The notes beneath the pieces were generated by a model. It made no database searches, had not been told where the DNA came from, and worked only from the letters and a program-made list of their open reading frames with translations. Source: Marivita sp046592965 (GTDB lineage Bacteria; Pseudomonadota; Alphaproteobacteria; Rhodobacterales; Rhodobacteraceae). Taken from it: a DNA stretch of 64,000 nt. The stretch's first letter is position 1; each line of letters starts with the position of its first letter. Location of the stretch: the NCBI RefSeq assembly GCF_046592965.1, contig NZ_JBISBV010000001.1, positions 186,001-250,000 of the forward strand. The letters run 5' to 3'. Positions 60,761-64,000 of this stretch are shown here, piece by piece. The position numbers were made by a program, and so were the translations under genes.

Positions 60761-62613
60761 TCTGCAGCCTCGGTTTTGCTATCAGTGTCGGTTGCGATGA
60801 ACCCGCCAGATTGACGGGCCCAGAACCCCGCATATAGCCCGCCTTGCGCCAAAAGCGCGTCATGGGTGCCATCTTCGACAATTCGGCCCTGGTCCATGAC
60901 CAATATGCGATCCATGTGCGCGATGGTGGACAAGCGGTGCGCAATCGCGATCACCGTCTTGCCCTCCATCATCCCGTAGAGCGTGTCTTGAATGGCTGCC
61001 TCGACTTCGGAGTCAAGCGCGCTGGTCGCTTCGTCCAGAAGCAGGATCGGCGCGTCCTTGAGGATCACCCGCGCCAATGTCACGCGCTGCCGCTGACCGC
61101 CAGACAGTTTCACGCCACGTTCGCCCACCTGAGCGTCATACCCGGTGCGACCCTGAGGATCGGCGAGATCGAGGATAAACTCGTGCGCCTGCGCTTGCCG
61201 GGTCGCCGCGACGATCGCCTCCTCGGTCGCATCCGGACGTCCGTATAGAATGTTGTCGCGCACGGAGCGGTGTAGCAGGGAACTGTCCTGTTGCACCATT
61301 CCGATGGCCAGCCGCAGACTGTCTTGGGTGACATGCTTGATGTCCTGACCGTCAATCAGAATGCGACCCTGCTCCGCCTCGTAGAACCGCAACAACAGCT
61401 TGACGAGCGTCGACTTCCCCGCGCCCGACCTGCCGATCAGTCCTACTTTCTGGCCCGGCTCGATTTTCAGATCAATCCCGTTCAGCCCACCGGAGGTGCG
61501 CCCGTAATGATGGGTCAGACCCTCAAGCTCGATCTTGCCCTTGCCAAGCTGCAACGGCTTTGCGCCGACATGATCCACCAGGGTGATCGGCTGTGCGATC
61601 GTCTGCATTCCTTCGGCGACCACGCCAAGCTGGCGGAAAAACGACGTCAGCGCCCACATGATCCAACCGGTCATGGAGTTCAGACGCAGCGTCAGCGCAA
61701 TCGCCGCCGCAACGACTCCAACGCTGGCCTGCCCATTCATCCAGAGCCAGAACGCCCACCCCACAACAGACACGATCAACAGCCCGTTCAGGATCACGAG
61801 GACGACATCCATGATGGTGAACAGCCGCATTTCGTACTGAAAGGTCCGGCGGGTGTTTTCAATCGCGTCCTTTGCGTAGTCGAGTTCCTGAGTGTTGTGG
61901 GCGAACATCTTGACGGAATGGATATTGGTATAGCTGTCGACAACACGCCCCGTCACTTCAGAGCGTGCGTCCGACGCGGCTTGCGACGCCGGGCCGACCC
62001 GCTTTATCGTCCACACGACCAACGCGCCATAAAGCACAAGCCACCCCAGCATCGGGAGCGCCAACCGCCCATCTGCCTGCCCCAAAAGGATCAGCGCGCC
62101 GACGACATAGGCAATCGAAAAAGTGATCGCATCGAACACCTGAAACACCGCTTCCCCCGCAGCGGGCGGCGTTTGCATGATCCGATTGGCGATACGTCCG
62201 GCAAAATCATTCTCGAACCAGCCAACGGATTGGCGCAGCACGTGCTTGTGCGCGCGCCACCGGATGAGCGTGCCAAAGTTCGGCAGGATCGTATTGTTCA
62301 GCAGCAACACATCCAGCGCCTGCAAGGCCGGTCGGATCAGCAGAATGAACAGCGCCAGCGCGATCAGCCAGCCGCCATATTCGTCCCACACCTGAGACGG
62401 CTCACCGTTCAGGATATCAACAACCCATCCCATCGCCCAGATCAACCCGATCTCGATTCCCGCAACGATAACCGACATGATCGCGGCAAGAGCAAATACG
62501 CGTTTGAAGGGCTGGGCATAGTCGAGCATGAACGGCAGCAGCTTGGCGGGTGGTGCGTCCTTCTCGTCGTAAGCAACATAAGGATCCACGAGGTTTTCAA
62601 AGTAGCGAAACAC
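60757..62613 (-). CDS. ABC exporter half-transporter A
   Basis: A 618-residue ABC exporter with the same layout: membrane domain in the first ~330 residues, then Walker A GRSGAGKST, signature KLSGGQRQRVT, Walker B ILLLDEATSALD and H-loop IAHRLST. Start is GTG, chosen because AAGGAG lies at good spacing upstream and a longer in-frame form begins with residues lacking homology. It is the first gene of the exporter pair and both copies retain complete catalytic motifs, so both sites may hydrolyse ATP. Confidence 0.9.
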   Translation of the reverse strand: MFRYFENLVDPYVAYDEKDAPPAKLLPFMLDYAQPFKRVFALAAIMSVIVAGIEIGLIWAMGWVVDILNGEPSQVWDEYGGWLIALALFILLIRPALQALDVLLLNNTILPNFGTLIRWRAHKHVLRQSVGWFENDFAGRIANRIMQTPPAAGEAVFQVFDAITFSIAYVVGALILLGQADGRLALPMLGWLVLYGALVVWTIKRVGPASQAASDARSEVTGRVVDSYTNIHSVKMFAHNTQELDYAKDAIENTRRTFQYEMRLFTIMDVVLVILNGLLIVSVVGWAFWLWMNGQASVGVVAAAIALTLRLNSMTGWIMWALTSFFRQLGVVAEGMQTIAQPITLVDHVGAKPLQLGKGKIELEGLTHHYGRTSGGLNGIDLKIEPGQKVGLIGRSGAGKSTLVKLLLRFYEAEQGRILIDGQDIKHVTQDSLRLAIGMVQQDSSLLHRSVRDNILYGRPDATEEAIVAATRQAQAHEFILDLADPQGRTGYDAQVGERGVKLSGGQRQRVTLARVILKDAPILLLDEATSALDSEVEAAIQDTLYGMMEGKTVIAIAHRLSTIAHMDRILVMDQGRIVEDGTHDALLAQGGLYAGFWARQSGGFIATDTDSKTEAAE

Positions 62614-62745
62614 CGTTTGGTCTCCTTTGGCGCAAATTTCACAGAAGGCGTGCGATTGATCTGAAACGCGCGTTTTGCGCGAAATCGTGTGTTGATCGGC
62701 CCGCCGTCGCAACCATAGCCAAGCCGGTCGAAAAATGGAAACTGA

Positions 62746-63891
62746 TCAGTCGAGGAGATCTGACCTGGTGAGCGAAAATCCGGACGCGATCCAGCGGTCC
62801 TCAATCTCGCGCAGTTTCTCGCCCAGCGCAACGCCACTATAAACGGGCATCAGATCGGCAGCCTTGACCGGGCAAGTCGCAGTAGAACCGCATTGTGCGG
62901 CACTTAACGCCTCTGGTTCGAGACCGGTTTCGAACAAGACCGCGCGCAACACGAGAATGTCGGTCGCGACTTCTGGACCGCGCCGGTAGCCAAGTTCAGA
63001 CGCGCTTTGAGTGCCCGAAATCAGGCTCTGATACAACGAAAGACGGCGCTGATCCTTCCTCGACAGGCGCAAAGCCGCTCCGTCGACCACTCCGAGGCAG
63101 GTGAGGCGACGCACAGGATCGGCAGGAATGCCAAGGCTTTGTTCGATGTGAACAAGTGGCGCAAGAAACCGAGAGTCGGCTCCGGGCAGGATCGCGTGCA
63201 TAACGCCAGTCTGCGCCATCGACCCCACCGCTGGAGCAGGGTCAAGTGCTGTCAAAAGCTTCATCAACTCCGCTCCGACACGCTCTCGCGACAGGCCGCT
63301 CAACCCGTCAAGGTTCTGCCCAATCGCGGCCAGCGCGTCAGCGTCAAAACCATACGCCGGATCGCCGTACCACGCTGAAAACCGAAAGAAGCGCAATATC
63401 CGCAAGTAATCCTCGGTGATCCGCGCATTTGCGTCGCCGATAAATCGCACGCGCCGCGCCTTGAGATCCTCGAGCCCACCCAGCGGATCGACAACACGCC
63501 CGTCTGCGGCGGCGTAAATCGCGTTCATGGTGAAATCGCGGCGCGCGGCGTCTTCTGCCATGTCGGTCGAAAAACGCACAACCGCATGTCGCCCGTCAGT
63601 TTCGGTGTCTGCGCGAAAGGTTGTAACTTCATATCCCACGCCGCCCGAAACGATCGTGATCGTGCCATGATCGATCCCGGTTGGCACCGATTTCAGGCCA
63701 GCGGCCTCGGCCAGGAATTGAACCTCTTGAGGCGTCGCACTGGTGGCGATGTCCACATCCGTCACCGCGACACCCATCAGTGAATTGCGCACGCAACCAC
63801 CGACGGCAAAGGCGGAGTGGCCTTGCTGTGTCAGCGCGGCAAAGACCGCCTGCGCGCCATCCGCTTCAAGCCAGTCGCCCGAGACCTTCAT
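62746..63891 (-). CDS. cca: CCA-adding tRNA nucleotidyltransferase
   Basis: A 381-residue polymerase-beta-type nucleotidyltransferase. The active-site loop is FAVGGCVRNSLMG and the metal-binding acidic pair is TDVDIATSA. The adjacent RRDFTMNAIY and the head-domain block DYLRILRFFRFSAWYG identify the CCA/poly(A) polymerase family. It repairs or adds tRNA 3' CCA ends. The start overlaps the upstream NUDIX stop (ATATGA), and the pair is conserved in alphaproteobacteria. Confidence 0.95.
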   Translation of the reverse strand: MKVSGDWLEADGAQAVFAALTQQGHSAFAVGGCVRNSLMGVAVTDVDIATSATPQEVQFLAEAAGLKSVPTGIDHGTITIVSGGVGYEVTTFRADTETDGRHAVVRFSTDMAEDAARRDFTMNAIYAAADGRVVDPLGGLEDLKARRVRFIGDANARITEDYLRILRFFRFSAWYGDPAYGFDADALAAIGQNLDGLSGLSRERVGAELMKLLTALDPAPAVGSMAQTGVMHAILPGADSRFLAPLVHIEQSLGIPADPVRRLTCLGVVDGAALRLSRKDQRRLSLYQSLISGTQSASELGYRRGPEVATDILVLRAVLFETGLEPEALSAAQCGSTATCPVKAADLMPVYSGVALGEKLREIEDRWIASGFSLTRSDLLD

Positions 63892-64000
63892 ATGCCCTCC
63901 AGTTGCTGGGCCAATCCACGCAGGATTCGGGCGGTTGCGCCCCAGATGTAGTAGGGACCAAACGGAACGGTGTAGTAATGGCGGCGCGTGCCGCGCCAGC
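63888..64000 (-). CDS. NUDIX hydrolase (CoA pyrophosphatase-like), C-terminal fragment
   Basis: The last 36 codons read in frame through to TGA overlapping the cca start. The peptide includes HYYTVPFGPYYIWGATARIL, the typical C-terminus of NUDIX CoA pyrophosphatases that often precede cca in Rhodobacteraceae. The NUDIX box lies outside the window, so catalytic residues cannot be checked. Confidence 0.7.
   Translation of the reverse strand, partial: WRGTRRHYYTVPFGPYYIWGATARILRGLAQQLEGI

Noticed and set aside
61291..62664. 457-codon open frame on the plus strand
   Set aside because: It is antisense to an ABC exporter gene with complete motifs; the Arg/His/Gln-rich composition is typical of a shadow frame in GC-rich coding DNA.

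Overview
The window is an ordinary chromosomal segment of a marine-type alphaproteobacterium, most likely of the Rhodobacteraceae (Roseobacter group). The grounds are gene content and order: ubiE / mutM - enoyl-CoA hydratase - rpsT - dnaA - dnaN - recF - gyrB; a divergent senC-regA / regB redox-control locus; a hemD - mitofilin(Mic60)-like - hemY block facing tsaD - gpsA - YciI - EVE; tsaE - amgK - murU - addB - addA - trxA; and a NaChBac-type sodium channel. Coding density is high and most genes sit in tight operons with ATGA stop/start overlaps.

Layout. 1-9.8 kb: ubiquinone methyltransferase, DNA repair and the replication-initiation cluster. 9.8-16.4 kb: the only clearly accessory stretch. 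It holds a frameshifted small reading frame, an ECF sigma/anti-sigma pair, a 1208-residue secreted-type repeat protein (CHRD, YadA-head repeats, glycine-rich calcium-binding-type segment, DUF4214-like tail), and a decayed integrase beside tRNA-Thr(CGU). 16.4-23 kb: tetrapyrrole and envelope genes (hemY, mic60-like, hemD) divergent from the tsaD operon. 23-27.6 kb: DUF2853, LysM/BON protein, LrgAB, AhcY and an HD hydrolase. 27.6-32 kb: RegA, SenC/Sco, RegB and a DivL-like PAS protein with a perfect CtrA-type box upstream. 32-40.9 kb: t6A ATPase, AmgK/MurU peptidoglycan recycling, AddAB recombination nuclease and thioredoxin in one overlapping operon. 41-43.7 kb: HslVU protease and a D-lyxose isomerase-like cupin. 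43.7-49.2 kb: a family-5 (peptide/opine-type) ABC importer. 49.2-57.7 kb: aminopeptidase, UbiG, MarR, glutaredoxin, ComF, NDUFAF5-like methyltransferase, ferrochelatase, a tiny membrane protein, two L,D-transpeptidases flanking a CAP lipoprotein, and a voltage-gated sodium channel. 57.7-64 kb: RlmD/TrmA-type methyltransferase, a paired ABC exporter, CCA-adding enzyme and the 3' end of a NUDIX hydrolase.

Functional themes: replication and recombination (DnaA, DnaN, RecF, GyrB, AddAB, MutM); respiration and redox control (RegBA, SenC, UbiE, UbiG, HemD, HemH, HemY, Mic60-like); cell-wall remodelling and recycling (AmgK, MurU, two YkuD enzymes, LysM, LrgAB); and proteostasis (HslVU, Trx, Grx). 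The most unusual object is the repeat protein at 11.6-15.3 kb. It joins parts normally found in trimeric autotransporters with a type I-secretion-like C-terminus. The most testable regulatory observation is the CtrA-type box in front of a DivL-like gene that lacks a kinase domain. Product names come from recognising motifs and synteny by eye; no database search was run.
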